Source: Calliopsis andreniformis (taxonomy: Eukaryota > Arthropoda > Insecta > Hymenoptera > Andrenidae). From it: a stretch of DNA of 64,000 nucleotides. Location: the NCBI RefSeq assembly GCF_051401765.1, contig NC_135064.1:25518001-25582000 (forward strand), read 5' to 3'. The position numbers and the translations under genes were made by a program. Under the pieces are notes generated by a model. That model did not search any database and was not told the origin of the DNA. It was given only the letters and a program-made list of their open reading frames with translations. Shown here piece by piece: positions 53,401 to 64,000 of this stretch (its first letter is position 1; each line of letters begins with the position of its first letter).

Positions 53401-54369
53401 TTCCGAAGCGATTTCGGGCGTCGGCTATTTTTAGCCCCGAGGAGCGTCGCAACGCGAACTCGTCGCAACTCGTCGAGCCCAATTTTCCCCCCGAGGCTGT
53501 GCGCGTCAAGCAATTTCACATCTTCCCGGCTTATCGATGTTTACAATGTGTCACAACACGCGAGCGTGTCGCCGCGCGGGCGCTTTTAGACTCTGGCGCC
53601 GAGCCAAGCGTTCGCTGCGCGTTTCTGCCCGAAACGCGAGAAACCACGAGAAACTTTGCTCCTTCGTCGCGACCGTCTCGCGTCAGATGTCTTTCCCTCG
53701 GAATTAACAAGCTCGACGGAGTGCTTTTTCTTTCGATCGCGAGGAACAACGGCGCGGTTAGGTCACTGGACCTCGAGGGTCGAGGCGCGTAGAGAAGAAA
53801 AAGCGTATCACCTTGATGGGGGCCAAAACAAACGAGACACGAGACGAGTCGTCTCTGTTTTCGATAGTAACGTCCGAAATGCGCGACGCAACGACGAATC
53901 TTGGGGACAGATCGTTGACTCGAGTAGGTGTCCGTGTGGAAAGTGAAATTTGTGTGAAGCGAGCACATTACTGTCACGTCACGTGAACTCACGTTAGATA
54001 CTTAATAATGTATAACACGTTATACATAGCAAATTTATAGTGCGACTGAGGTTCTTTCCTTGTTTTAGATCTATTTTGCTATAATATGAAAGAAATTTAC
54101 TATATGTAACGTGATTTCACGTGTTCGCAGCCTGAGGTTCCAGAGATACAAGGGACACGTTTAGGCTCGCTGTACACGAGCGATATTTTGGGGCACGATC
54201 TCGTTACGATCATCTGTCTTCGCTGTTTGTAATTTGGAAAATAAAGAAAAACATGATCGCTACGAAATCGTGCGTCAGAATATCGCTCGTGAGTATTGGC
54301 CCTTAGTCCGCAGCTCCGTCGACACGTACCTGCGTTAATTTGCGCCTCCTGGAGGTACGACAGTGCCAT
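47483..54369 (-). CDS. Kr: Krueppel, gap-gene zinc-finger repressor, 3 coding exons, 498 aa
   Basis: Sequence-specific repressor that patterns the central embryo. Coding exons on the minus strand: 54330-54369 (40 nt), 48990-49665 (676 nt), 47483-48263 (781 nt), total 1,497 nt. Exon 1 encodes [13 protein letters not shown] and ends at a consensus donor (GTACGT). Its single leftover base joins GA of exon 2 to make Gly, then LLSSQHLD, which resembles the fly start (M-x-x-S-x-LQ-x-AQ). Five C2H2-type fingers span about residues 203-225, 231-253, 259-281, 287-309 and 315-335, joined by TGEKP/TGERP-like linkers; the last ends HHLMHHKC. These match fly Krueppel nearly residue for residue ([28 protein letters not shown]). 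An acidic [11 protein letters not shown] tract follows. The CtBP-binding motif PEDLS is at 418-422 within [11 protein letters not shown]. The length is close to the fly protein (about 500 aa). Intron 2 interrupts finger 2. The identity is very secure; exon 1 is inferred from frame and similarity. Confidence 0.93.
48312..48582. mobile_element. 271-bp DNA-transposon remnant (pogo/mariner-like MITE candidate)
   Basis: The left end CAGTCAACCCTCCTATGACG and the reverse complement of the right end, CAGTAAACCCCCTTCTATAA, are similar imperfect terminal inverted repeats (both CAGTnAACCC). A TA follows the right end (48583-48584); the left flank is CA, which may be a mutated TA. Internal copies of CCGCGTTATA-like sequence recur. 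It has no coding capacity. Family assignment is by end sequence and TA only. Confidence 0.55.
48731..48780. repeat. GATA microsatellite between two copies of ATCTGTAGAC
   Basis: GATA repeats (about seven units) at 48742-48769 are bracketed by the 10-mer ATCTGTAGAC at 48731-48740 and 48771-48780. Confidence 0.8.
51289..52634. mobile_element. 1,346-bp fold-back element with ~550-bp inverted arms, TSD GTAT
   Basis: Left arm 51289-51838 and right arm 52083-52634 are reverse complements for about 550 bp with only scattered mismatches, so roughly 98-99% identical by eye. The ends read GGGTCATTCCACGCGAAATC on both sides. A direct repeat GTAT flanks the element (51285-51288 and 52635-52638), consistent with a 4-bp target-site duplication. 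The ~244-bp centre has a smaller inverted pair (51842-51856 with 52009-52023). No transposase frame is present, so the element is non-autonomous. A 4-bp duplication and GGGTCATTCC-like ends would suit a Sola-type family, but that is a memory-based guess. It lies in Krueppel intron 1. Confidence 0.85.
54165..54302. mobile_element. 138-bp palindromic element flanked by TTAG
   Basis: The arms 54173-54213 and 54253-54293 pair over about 41 bp with roughly seven to nine mismatches, around a 39-nt loop (shared core ACGAGCGATATT and GCACGAT). TTAG occurs directly at both edges (54161-54164 and 54303-54306), a possible 4-bp duplication. It ends 27 bp from the Krueppel intron-1 donor. It could be a MITE or a structured RNA hairpin. 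Confidence 0.6.
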
Positions 54370-57300
54370 TCTACGATCCGTGCTGCGTGGTATCACTTTG
54401 ACACTCCATCCACTTCCGAGCACAATGCGATCACTTCCGTGGAGAAAGACAGGCGAACGATCGCGTGTACTATCGCGCGGCACACTACACACCGCTGAAG
54501 ATCAAGCGATCGCGAGAGCCTGCGTCGCTCTGGATCCTCCGTCTATCCTAGCACACCACGCGGGAACCACCGAATCCTCTTCTCAGTCGCGAGAGGTCTG
54601 ATCGGGTCGCGTCTCCGCTGGAAACTGGCACAGGGTTCGGCGAACGAAGTCGAGAAGGTAACCGAGAGGGGACGAAAGAAATCGTGGAAACAAAGTACGT
54701 AAAACGATGGTTACTACTCTACTATAAACAACAAACGTCGCCGTCCGACCACGAGGAACGACGACAATCAACGACGTCGCTCTGGGCTGACCTAACCCAA
54801 TACTAACTGACAATCGAGTCGCGCTCACTGTAGTCAAACATCCCCCACCCTTGCCGCCGCGCTCCCCACCGCCTTGGCGGCGTCCCCACTCCGCCGAGCG
54901 ACGTCTACCCTCTCGAATCGCAACCCCGGATGCGCGAGTCGCAGAAACGCGCCTCGTAGGGGGATGAAGCGAGCGCGCGAGGAACGAAGGACGAGGAAGA
55001 GGCGAAGGGTGGCGCGAGAAGGAGGATACGAGGATCGAGGAGGTGAGAAGAGGAGCGATGGAGACGTTGGCCGAGGGGGGATGGACGAGACAGGGTGAAC
55101 CTGCGACCGTGATCTTTAAGGGTGGGGGGTGAGCGAGCGTAGGGAGCACTGCTGCTTCTCTTTCGCGCCACGATGGACGAGGACGACCGCAGAAGGCGGG
55201 TAATCGGTGAAACCTGCGACAGAGGAGATAGGAGACGGTGCGCGCGGGGAGGGATGCGTGGAAGGGAGGTCGACGATATTCCGTGGCTATAAACTGAACC
55301 CGTGCATCGCTCACCCTTTGAGATCGCGAGAAACAAGAGCGATAAAAAGCGGCTCGAGACGCCGCGCAAAGGGAGATTGTTACGAACGCGATCCTTTCTT
55401 TGCGAGTCAGGCGCCTAATGCGTATCCTGTTTGCTTTTGCGGGAGAGTGGAGATTCTTTTTGGGAGTAGGTATTTTGGATGTGTTTTAGCACGATTCACG
55501 CGTATTTGGTTGGTCTGTATGGAGCAATGAGATGCACTGTTTTATGCAGTCTTTGAGAATGATTACGTAGAAATCATTTGGTAAGATTGAAGAATTTTAA
55601 CAGGGAAAGTTAACTGATGGGGTAAAAAGTTTGTTTTATTGATTCCAGTTATAGTTTGGATTTCAACCTGAATGTAAATAGTACCTATAGAAAAAATAAA
55701 TTCTAAAGGGAAACAAATGTGAAAGAATTTTGTGAACGTTATAGTTCTGAAGTGTACTATAAGTATAACTCATTAGCGTAACACTTTCGCAGTTATTTCA
55801 CAGTAGTTGTAAATAGAATAAACTAGAGAAGTCGTGTTTTCAAATATCAAGTTGTAGTAACACTTACGTGGTTGAACGTGCAATAAAAAAGTAGCAGTTA
55901 TAGTATCTAGAAGTTATAGTACCTGCTATATACATCTTTAATTTTTATTATAAAAAGACCTTATCTATCCTTTATAGATTTAATTGCAAGTTGAATTAAT
56001 TATTATAGATTTAGACTACTAAACCCGCATATGATTTCACATTAAAATTTAATTTACCTTATTTACGCCTCAACTTATCCAGTATTCTCAAATTTCTTCC
56101 CATTGAGTTCGGATTTACAGATTTCGTGGCATCACGCACGTGCACGTGTCGTCTCCGCGGAACTTTAACATAGCTTTTAATATTTCAAAAGCGGTCGATA
56201 GGGATTGCCTCGCGAAGTACGGCTGTCCATAAATCGCTCTCCGTCTCCTTTGAAACCCTCCGTTTGCTGGATATACAGTGTAATCATTAAATATACAGCG
56301 GTTAATGCATCCTCTGATTATGCGTTCGTCAGGATACATACGTTACGTTCCCTAAGAAATTTTAAACCAATCATGCAATCTAAATTCACATGCATCTGAG
56401 TTGAGACAATATTTATTTCACTTCTTTCTTACCATTGCAGTCTAAAAATATACCCATGTTTCTCTTAACAATAGTGCTAAAATATCATTGCAACTATTCA
56501 TCAATTCTACTACTAAAACTTTCAATAAGCTCTCCTGTACGCTTCCATGATCCCACAAGAACCACATTCGCAAACCTATTATTCACGAGAATCTTCGTAC
56601 CGAAAAGCTCAAAAAAGAGCACAAAAAACCCCCAAAAAAAAGAAAAACAAAAAATGAAAAATCCAGGAAAAAGTTCTGTCGTTACACAGAAAAAAAGTGA
56701 CGAAACGTTTCGTTTGACAGTTCGCGGGTGCGGCACACGTTTCCATCAGCCGAAACTCGCGTCACGCGTCGCGTCGGGGGAATCAAACGAGTCCCGAACA
56801 ATGCAATTTACGCACCCTGCGCGGCGGTATCGCCAACGAAGAATTTCCTCCGCGTTCGCGACTTCCGCTCGGCGATAACGCGCGTCACAAAGCCGCCGAG
56901 CGCACAGGGCTCCTACTGTTTTTTGGAAACGAATTCAGTCGGCCCCTCGCCCCACCCAGCCGCCAAGCACCGTTTTTTTTCCTCGGGGGTGAAAAGTGCG
57001 TGCACGCGCGGCCCTCTCTTCTCCGCTCGCTCACCTGCCCGTGATCGGGCGTGCTCAGCGCGTGCCTGCAGCCGAAAACTTACGGGACCACCGCGCACCC
57101 GTGCACGATAAAAAAGTGGAAGAATGCCCCTGGTCTGGGCGCGTGTGGAGCTGCTTCGTGGTGTGCGTGCGCGCGATGCAGGCCTCGCACACGCTCGTGG
57201 CGGCGCACCGGTGCGCTCGCGAGGGCACGCTCTCCATCCTGTCAGCTTGTTGTCGTCGAACGATGGAATAGAGATAGAGATTGGATGATATTTTTGGGGG

Positions 57301-60078
57301 GGTGACGAGGTAGACGGAGGGGGGCAAGTGGTGACCTGGATCGAAAGGCGAAAGCTCGCAGTTCGGTGAATTAACCCATTGTGTTATCACGCCGTGACGA
57401 GCTCGTTGTCGTGTACTGTTTTGTTATCACGCTGCCTCTTTTGCTGCGGTTCGTTCTTTCAACTTTTGTTTCTTTTTTTTTGGGCGATGTGTTTTTTCAT
57501 TGTGGAGTGCATGGTTGGTTTTCACGGTTTTTGTGTGCGTTTTTGTGTGGGTGGAGAGTGTGAGATTGTGGTGAAAAATTGTGGTAGGTAAGTAAGTAAT
57601 AAGCAATTCTGAGAGTTGTATTGTTGGTTTTAGGATTTGAGTAAGAAGCAAAATTTGGAGCATGTTTTAACTGTGTACCAGATTAGTAGAATGTGAAAAA
57701 TATTTTTTATTTACACAAAATATATACCTGTTCCATGTTTTAGATCTAAAATTTCTAAATTTAGTTACTACTTATTACTAGCAAATTTTCAATAGACAAT
57801 TAAATCTCATATACATATTCTCTCCAGTTAATATCTATGAAACAGGTGCCTCAGAACAAAATTTCAAGACTCAACAATTCTCTAATTTCCAGACCGATGC
57901 TGCACTAAAGAAAGAAACAGCGCCTATCCTAGCAGCAGAATGAAAAGGAGGGCGGTGCACCCATCGAAATCGAGTACATTCGATAAGTATTTCCGCATAC
58001 AAGCCTGACAAAATATTGTGAAAAAAGCGCACAGGTATAGGGTCGGCTTTGGTCTAAATCGCGAGGAAAATACGGGGCAGCTATAAAAGGGATCTGCCCG
58101 ATCTAACTTAGAGCAGCACTATATTCAACGTGTTACGTAAGTGTAAACCCACCGATAATTTCGCGCAACATTCTCGACCTCTTTTTTATCCATGAATTTT
58201 CTCTCCTTCCTTCGAAATCGTAATCCTTCCTCCGAAATCGTAAAGGGTTGCGAGACGCTTAAGGGGATTTCCATGGCCATACTGCGGTTATGCAATCGCT
58301 CGGTAAATCGTCGAGAGAAAAAGAGCAAACAGAAACGGGGATGTTTTTTAGGCGCTTAAACGTGCCCGATTGACCCATGGTCGCGAGGAAAAACTGTTTA
58401 CAATGGCCAGATTATTGGCAATTATTACGATACTTAACCCTTGGCCGTCCGACGTGAAAGCGTGAGCCTCTACCTGGTGCAGAGCCATTGTGCGCCAGAT
58501 GAGGCTCGTAACCCTTTCAGACGCCCTTCCGGATACCTGCTCCGTGCTCTCCCGAATAGTACAGAGTTAAAAGGTGCCCATTTGTCACGGTGAACTCAAT
58601 ACAGAGAGAGATTCCCATCGCATCAATCGTTCATAAGAGACAGAAAACCTACAAGGAAACCTATTCCCAGAATATCAAATTCCCTAAATAAAGCACGCGA
58701 TCTCACTGCCTCTTCCAAGCGTCACCTAAATTACCCTGGCAACCGAGTCGCTACAATTAAAGCAGACGTTTAGGGCACGCAATCCGAGAGGACTGTTGAC
58801 CTTAAAAATATGCAAGAAAATAGCGAAACGATGGACAGTATTTCGCTGAGGCAGTAAAACGGACCGTAGGGTTGTTGAACCGTCCTCATCGCTCTTATAC
58901 CATCGCTGGAGACGTCACAGGGTCGTGGTTGTTAGGGCCATCAGCCTCTAGCCAACGTTTTACTCTACCGAACTCTGCGAAAGGTTGTGTATATACGTCG
59001 TGGAAAATGGAAAGCTCTCGAGGTAAAGGTGAAGCACTGGCCGAGACGTGGAGCGCGAGAAACGACTAGGTGTGGGTACCAGGCAATTCAAGTCTCGATT
59101 GCTCTAGTTTCTCACAAAAGCGGGGCCCTTAAACGCCTCGGACCTTTCCCTTCGTCGCGGGGTGCGGGCGTATCCCAAAACAAACGTTATTGGGGGGCTG
59201 TTCGTACTTTTATAATTTTACAGCGGAAATTATCAGGTATGAAAATAGTGAGGGCACCTCGGGGGTCTGCTCGAACGACTCCTCGGTTGACTTTGGGAAA
59301 AGTCGATGACTGTTCCTCTCCCTCTTCTGTCCACGGGCACACGACGCGCTGCAAAATTGGATTATATTGCACAGAGTTTTGTGCGTTTCCTTGAAAGAAG
59401 ATGCTCGGAGGATAATAGGGTCTGTTCTGTTTTTCCGGTCGTTGTGACCTGCAAAGTTGAATTTTTCGGGGAGAATGGAGACCGTTGGGACGCGACGCTT
59501 TTGCCTTAACTTTTATAATTAGATTTACGAGATTGCATGGCTCGCCGTTGATGAAGCGACCGGTTAGAGGGATCGTTTTTAACGGCCTGCAATCGACGAG
59601 AAAAAACCGATGCCTGGCGTTATAAAGTTCGGAGTGGTTCTTTTAGGGTTAACCAATCTGGGTTGGACCTTTGCGAGAGGGAAGCGAACTTGTGTTGGGA
59701 AATTTATGGTAAGACTGAGAATATGGGGCATATTTAAGTAACTTCATTTTCGATCTTGCGTTCATCGTATGGTGTTTGGTCAGCACTTGGAATCAGTTGA
59801 TGAATTTTCTTAAGATTCGTTTAGCTTGATGACTACATGGTACTTTTAGTAGTGGACTCATTTAAATTCGTTTATTCAATAAGAAAATTTTGTACTTTTA
59901 GAAAATTGTAGTGTATAAGTTGTAGGTTTATGTTTACAGTTATGAGTAGAACTAATTAACACTATCAGGAATATCTTTATCAAAGACTACTGTAATAAAT
60001 AGAGGAGTTAATAAAAATTATTTTTTTCTACATTAAAATCGCAGTGTCATGGTCTGAGGAATTTCTAATCAGTAGTTC

Positions 60079-60151
60079 TAGCATAGCAAGATGCTATTTG
60101 GAGCATTTGGAGCGCTACAGCTCCAAAATAATTATGTAAAGACATAATTAT
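60079..60151. repeat. Three consecutive perfect short inverted repeats
   Basis: TAGCAT/ATGCTA at 60079-60096, TTTGGAGC/GCTCCAAA at 60106-60127, and ATAATTATG/CATAATTAT at 60128-60151. Each has a loop of 6 nt, and they lie nearly back to back. Confidence 0.65.
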
Positions 60152-62404
60152 GCCAGAAAACAGGATTAGTGTTAGGCAATCTTTAATAGAAAATAAACCG
60201 GTTCATTGCGTATGCAGATATTAAATATTAAAAAACGATATCCAACTATTATCTAATAACAGCAGTTTCTCACAGGTTATTTTTGAACTTTTCTACTTGT
60301 TTCCTAATCGTAACATTTTTCCTTTTCAAGTCCCTCACGTTGCGTAGACAAAGCGACACGTACCACTAAAGTCCCCTTGACGTTTTCTTCGACTTTCTCC
60401 AAAAATACCCGTTCATAGCTCAGAAAGGTGTAAACACACTAGTCCTCTGTAATCTCCATAATCCGACTCGCTATGAAAAAGTAACGTACGTTTGTTTCCT
60501 ACCATGAAACGAAAATATGTGATGACTCCTATTTCTTGCTGCCTTGTTTGAGTTTGTTCGCATCGCATCAAATAGATAATACTGCTTTTGTACTTTTGAG
60601 ACCAGGAATTGTACCTTGTTTGAATGAACTCAATTTCTTTAATCTATTTTTACGCGTCTCATTTTAAAACTCCAAAAGTTATGGAGAGATTAAAATTCCC
60701 ATAATTAAAAACTAGAAAACTAACGATTGGGATAAATATGTCCTAATTTTAATTCCCTTTTTTTGTAACTGTAACTCATTTTAACTTCAAATTGCAAAAT
60801 ATGTTTTTCCATTCGATAAATGTTCCACTGTGAATAAATTCATTTGTCCAGAGAACGTGATAATTTATTAAAAAGGGGAATTCATGAGCCTTTCGTGTAG
60901 ATGAGTCTTAAAAAATTCTATTTCAAATTAGAATTTCGTGTCTTGAAAAGTTCCTAGTGAATATACCTATATCATAGCAGATGAAGTCCACTTTCCCTGA
61001 GAACAGTTTCGCATATTTTTTGCACGCACTTTTTCAGCATAAACGGAAACCTTAACGGAACAGATACTCGTAGCAGCCCAATTTATGCAAACCAATCTAC
61101 CTTGAAATCTGTCCATTGTACGCGGGGACGCGCTTCACGTAGGACGTCGTGTTACAGATTAAATCGATATCTTGATCTGCGGTTGACGAGCAACCGTTGG
61201 TCACGGCTCCGTCACAAAGAGCTGGAAGTTTGGAAAAATTTCGGTTGCTCTCGAGTGGACGTTTTTTCGATCGGGTGACCGTTACGACAGATAAGCATCT
61301 CGCAACCGAGCTTTTCCACGTATTTAAATATGCCTTCTATGGTAATTGAAACACCGTGGCTGCTCTTCGGTTCCACGTCGATTCGAGCGCGATCGAGATT
61401 GACTCAAGTACTCCATCTGCTTCGAGAAAAATTCGTTGGCGAGTTTTTTCCCGAAATCTTTCTTGAACTGTCTGCAACGGTCAGGGGCACCTGTGTATTT
61501 TTTAGAAGAAGCAAGAAACATTTTCTATGAGGACCAAGAATTAACAGAAGACTCTTGGCTATCTGAGTGTGGCAATCGATTCAAATCTCAGGACGTGGGG
61601 ATTTCGATTAGAAGTTATAGCAGATATTATAAAGTGTAATCTATAGGACGAACGTACAGTCTCCCCATTTTAGTATTCTAAACACCCGATTCTCTCGAAT
61701 AAATATTTAAACGCGAGCTACTGGGCGCCATTCGGTAAATGGAAACATATCTACGAAGCGGAATGTTCTCGATTAGAATCAACCACGAGTGTTAAAGTCC
61801 TCGATGATAGCTGACCGACAATCTATCTGAAACAATTGCGTTTCCTGCACGAGAAACTGGCGCCAGAACGTGTTTACTGAAATGTTCGATAACACGCGCT
61901 TGAAACGGGGCCTGGATTGTCCAGTCGACTATCTTCCCGTTATCGATCAAGTAAAATTTAGCGCAAGCTTATTATAGAGTCGTCTAATTATCCGGTCCCG
62001 ATACTGCCTAATGGCCTGGTCTAATAATACCGATCCTGTATTAATTCCGTGCTCACCCACTGGCGAACATGTGGTGTGCGAATAGAGACGAGATACGAGG
62101 CACGAAACACCAGCTGGTCTAGGAGAAGACGTTGTAGGCTTCATTTTTTCGGGTCTATCGGTCTGGCATCGTATCGCCTCAAAATGTTACTCAGGAATCG
62201 CGAACGAGTTGAATTTGGAACAGTTAGTTTTCAAGTTTCCAACAGTCAGTTGAATTTCAAAACAGTGCCAATCAGTTTTGACTGGTTTGAACACACTGCA
62301 AATATAAATTGTGACTTCTACATTTTAATTAAGCCTCTTACCAATGTAAAGTTACTCAGAGTTTAAATACTGATTTTTAAGAACTGAAATTCAGAAAGAC
62401 TTTA

Positions 62405-62508
62405 AAAATTTTGAAAATTTGAATATTTGAATATTTGAAAATTTAAAAATTTGAAAATTTGAAAATTTGAAAATTTGAATATTTGAAAATTTGAAAATTC
62501 AAAAATTT
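62405..62508. repeat. GAAAATTT tandem-like array (copy B)
   Basis: About 105 bp of GAAAATTT units with GAATATTT variants, the same unit as the array at 38163-38348, about 24 kb away. Confidence 0.8.
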
Positions 62509-64000
62509 GGGCATTTAGTACTTTGTGTTAGAGTATTGAACTCCACGAGTGATTCTTCTCTGGACATTCTAAGGGTTAAACTGTAAACTCAATTTGTTAG
62601 AAAAGTGACTTCGATTTGCCATGTAACTACAACTTTCATTTACTACGTAGAAAAGTAAGCCAAAGTTTAACAAATACTCTGTATTTCCTTGTTATAGACT
62701 CATTATTCTTTCGCTATACCTTGAAATTATTTAGGGCACACCAGTCATGCTTACTACATTACCATACACTGTCGCCACACTGAGCAACCAGTACATAAGT
62801 TAATCTCAGAAACATACTTCCCTCTACAAACTCTTTGTCAAGCCTACAGCGAGGGTAACATTGTATCCAAAAATGAAAATCGAAAACTATTTTAGCAGTA
62901 AGATCAATAACCACGAGACTAAATCCCAACATCAAAGACGTTTCATCCTACAGCAAAAATCGCAAACAATTTCCCATACATCTGCCCTCCTCCAACTTGT
63001 CCATATCGAGAAGCAGTAACCCTCGAAAGGGCGGTTACGAAAAAAAAAAAATGTAACTGATCGAAGCGTGCGTCCACGCATCCTTGGCATATCGAAGGAC
63101 AGATACAAAGGACCAGCTCCCGTGCCGGTTTTACGCGGCGTCCTCTAAGCGGATAGACGCACCCCAACATTTTTTCATCATCCCCGAAGATCCCTTCGCC
63201 TTCCTCCGCGTCCACTCCGCGACTTCCGATTAACCGAGGATTCTTCTGCGTGAAAGCCGGGTCAGGAGGGTGAAGGTACGCGAGAAAGGTCGTACGTGGT
63301 AGCCCGTGACAGTTGACCAGGGCACACCTGGCCCAGTTAAGAGATCCATCGATCTGGATTGGAGGTTGCGACCGTTGGTCACTCGCCTTCCGTTTCTTCA
63401 GCAGACATTGAACTCGCGGGAAGGGATGGAAACGAAGGCTGCTGCAAACACGCGTCGGGAACAGAGATCAGCCTTCCCTGAGGATTGTCGAGTAAATATT
63501 AACGATTGCTGGATGTTGACGAGTTGGCGTCAGCCCCTGATGCGTCACTGTCTGATTATTCCGATTAACGCGGGTCGTGCAGTTCGTGTGAACTGAATCC
63601 TAATCGGTCAGGACTTGGGATCAGTTGCGTCTAGCTGCATCGATAGTTGTCTTAACAGATTCGAGTCCGATGACCCACCCATTGGGTCAAAGGATAGGAC
63701 TCTTCTTATTCATCAAGGGCACAACATGTGAGTCACTTTTATGCTGGAAAGACTGTTGCTAGCCGCTAAGGACAGTCTTGGCAAAATACATTGGTCTCGA
63801 ATGTGTTGAGGCTAACGAAGTTATCGTTCGTACTTTTGTCGTGGAATAGTTGAAAGGGAGTCAGAGAGGCGGTTCGTTCTATCGGTCCTGTTTGGCTAAC
63901 TGTTTTGCGATATCATCGACAATTATTTTTTTGCGATGCAGGACTTTGACGTAAGGGAGACGCGCGTTCTCAGGGCTCGACTCTTTTGGGTCCACGCGAG

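Larger units (their letters stand above)
49666..54329 (-). other. Kr: Krueppel intron 1
   Basis: 4,664-bp intron between the 40-nt first coding exon and exon 2, with donor GTACGT and acceptor TTACAG on the minus strand. It contains the 1.35-kb inverted-repeat element and the 138-bp palindromic element. The rest is non-coding, with CpG-rich sequence at 50.3-51.0 and 53.3-54.0 kb that may be regulatory. Confidence 0.8.
54370..64000. other. Krueppel upstream region, no supported gene
   Basis: About 9.6 kb upstream of the Krueppel start codon. The part nearest the gene (54.4-55.4 kb) is CpG- and purine-rich and should contain its 5' UTR and promoter. Beyond it, AT-rich (55.5-56.6, 59.7-61.1, 62.2-62.9 kb) and CpG-rich (56.7-57.3, 58.9-59.6, 63.0-63.6 kb) blocks alternate. 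The open frames resemble no known protein. Repeats inside it are listed separately. Confidence 0.45.

Noticed and set aside
54781..54840. TCAGTT initiator-like site with a possible downstream element for Krueppel
   Set aside because: The +28 to +33 sequence does not fit the DPE consensus, and isolated TCAGT sites are frequent; not strong enough to call a promoter.
54583..55314. 243-codon minus-strand open frame upstream of Krueppel
   Set aside because: Arg/Ser/Pro-rich composition artefact in the probable Krueppel promoter or 5' UTR region; no family similarity and no splice link into Krueppel.

Overview
The window is insect nuclear DNA, most likely from a hymenopteran and probably a bee. 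The evidence is four recognisable animal genes, GT-AG introns, short AT-rich introns in the housekeeping genes, and long intergenic DNA in which CpG-rich and AT-rich blocks alternate. The order assignment is an inference from protein character and layout; the species cannot be read from the sequence.

Layout. (1) 509-976, minus strand: first coding exon of mastermind (Notch co-activator), whose remaining exons lie off the left edge. (2) 5055-13086, plus strand: a complete 15-exon carboxypeptidase D gene (silver in flies). It encodes 1,675 residues with two intact and two degenerate carboxypeptidase domains, a membrane anchor and an acidic cytosolic tail. An alternative end inside intron 6 would give a 458-residue secreted one-domain form. 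(3) 14848-17624, plus strand: a complete 9-exon cytosolic cysteinyl-tRNA synthetase (733 residues). (4) 17.6-47.5 kb: about 30 kb with no gene that I can support. (5) 47483-54369, minus strand: the gap gene Krueppel, rebuilt as three coding exons (498 residues), including a 40-nt first coding exon that joins in phase to exon 2. (6) 54.4-64 kb: sequence upstream of Krueppel, with no gene recognised.

Mobile DNA is modest, but several pieces sit in Krueppel introns. Intron 1 carries a 1.35-kb nearly perfect inverted-repeat element flanked by GTAT, and a 138-bp palindromic element flanked by TTAG close to the splice donor. Intron 2 carries a 271-bp element with imperfect terminal inverted repeats. 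A 120-bp TA-flanked inverted-repeat element lies at 26.27 kb. Two distant AT-rich arrays (38.2 and 62.4 kb) share the same GAAAATTT unit.

The genes do not form one pathway. mastermind and Krueppel are developmental regulators with large non-coding surroundings. Carboxypeptidase D (secretory-pathway peptide trimming) and the tRNA synthetase are compact housekeeping genes between them. All exon coordinates come from reading frames joined by hand at GT-AG sites; no transcript data were available.
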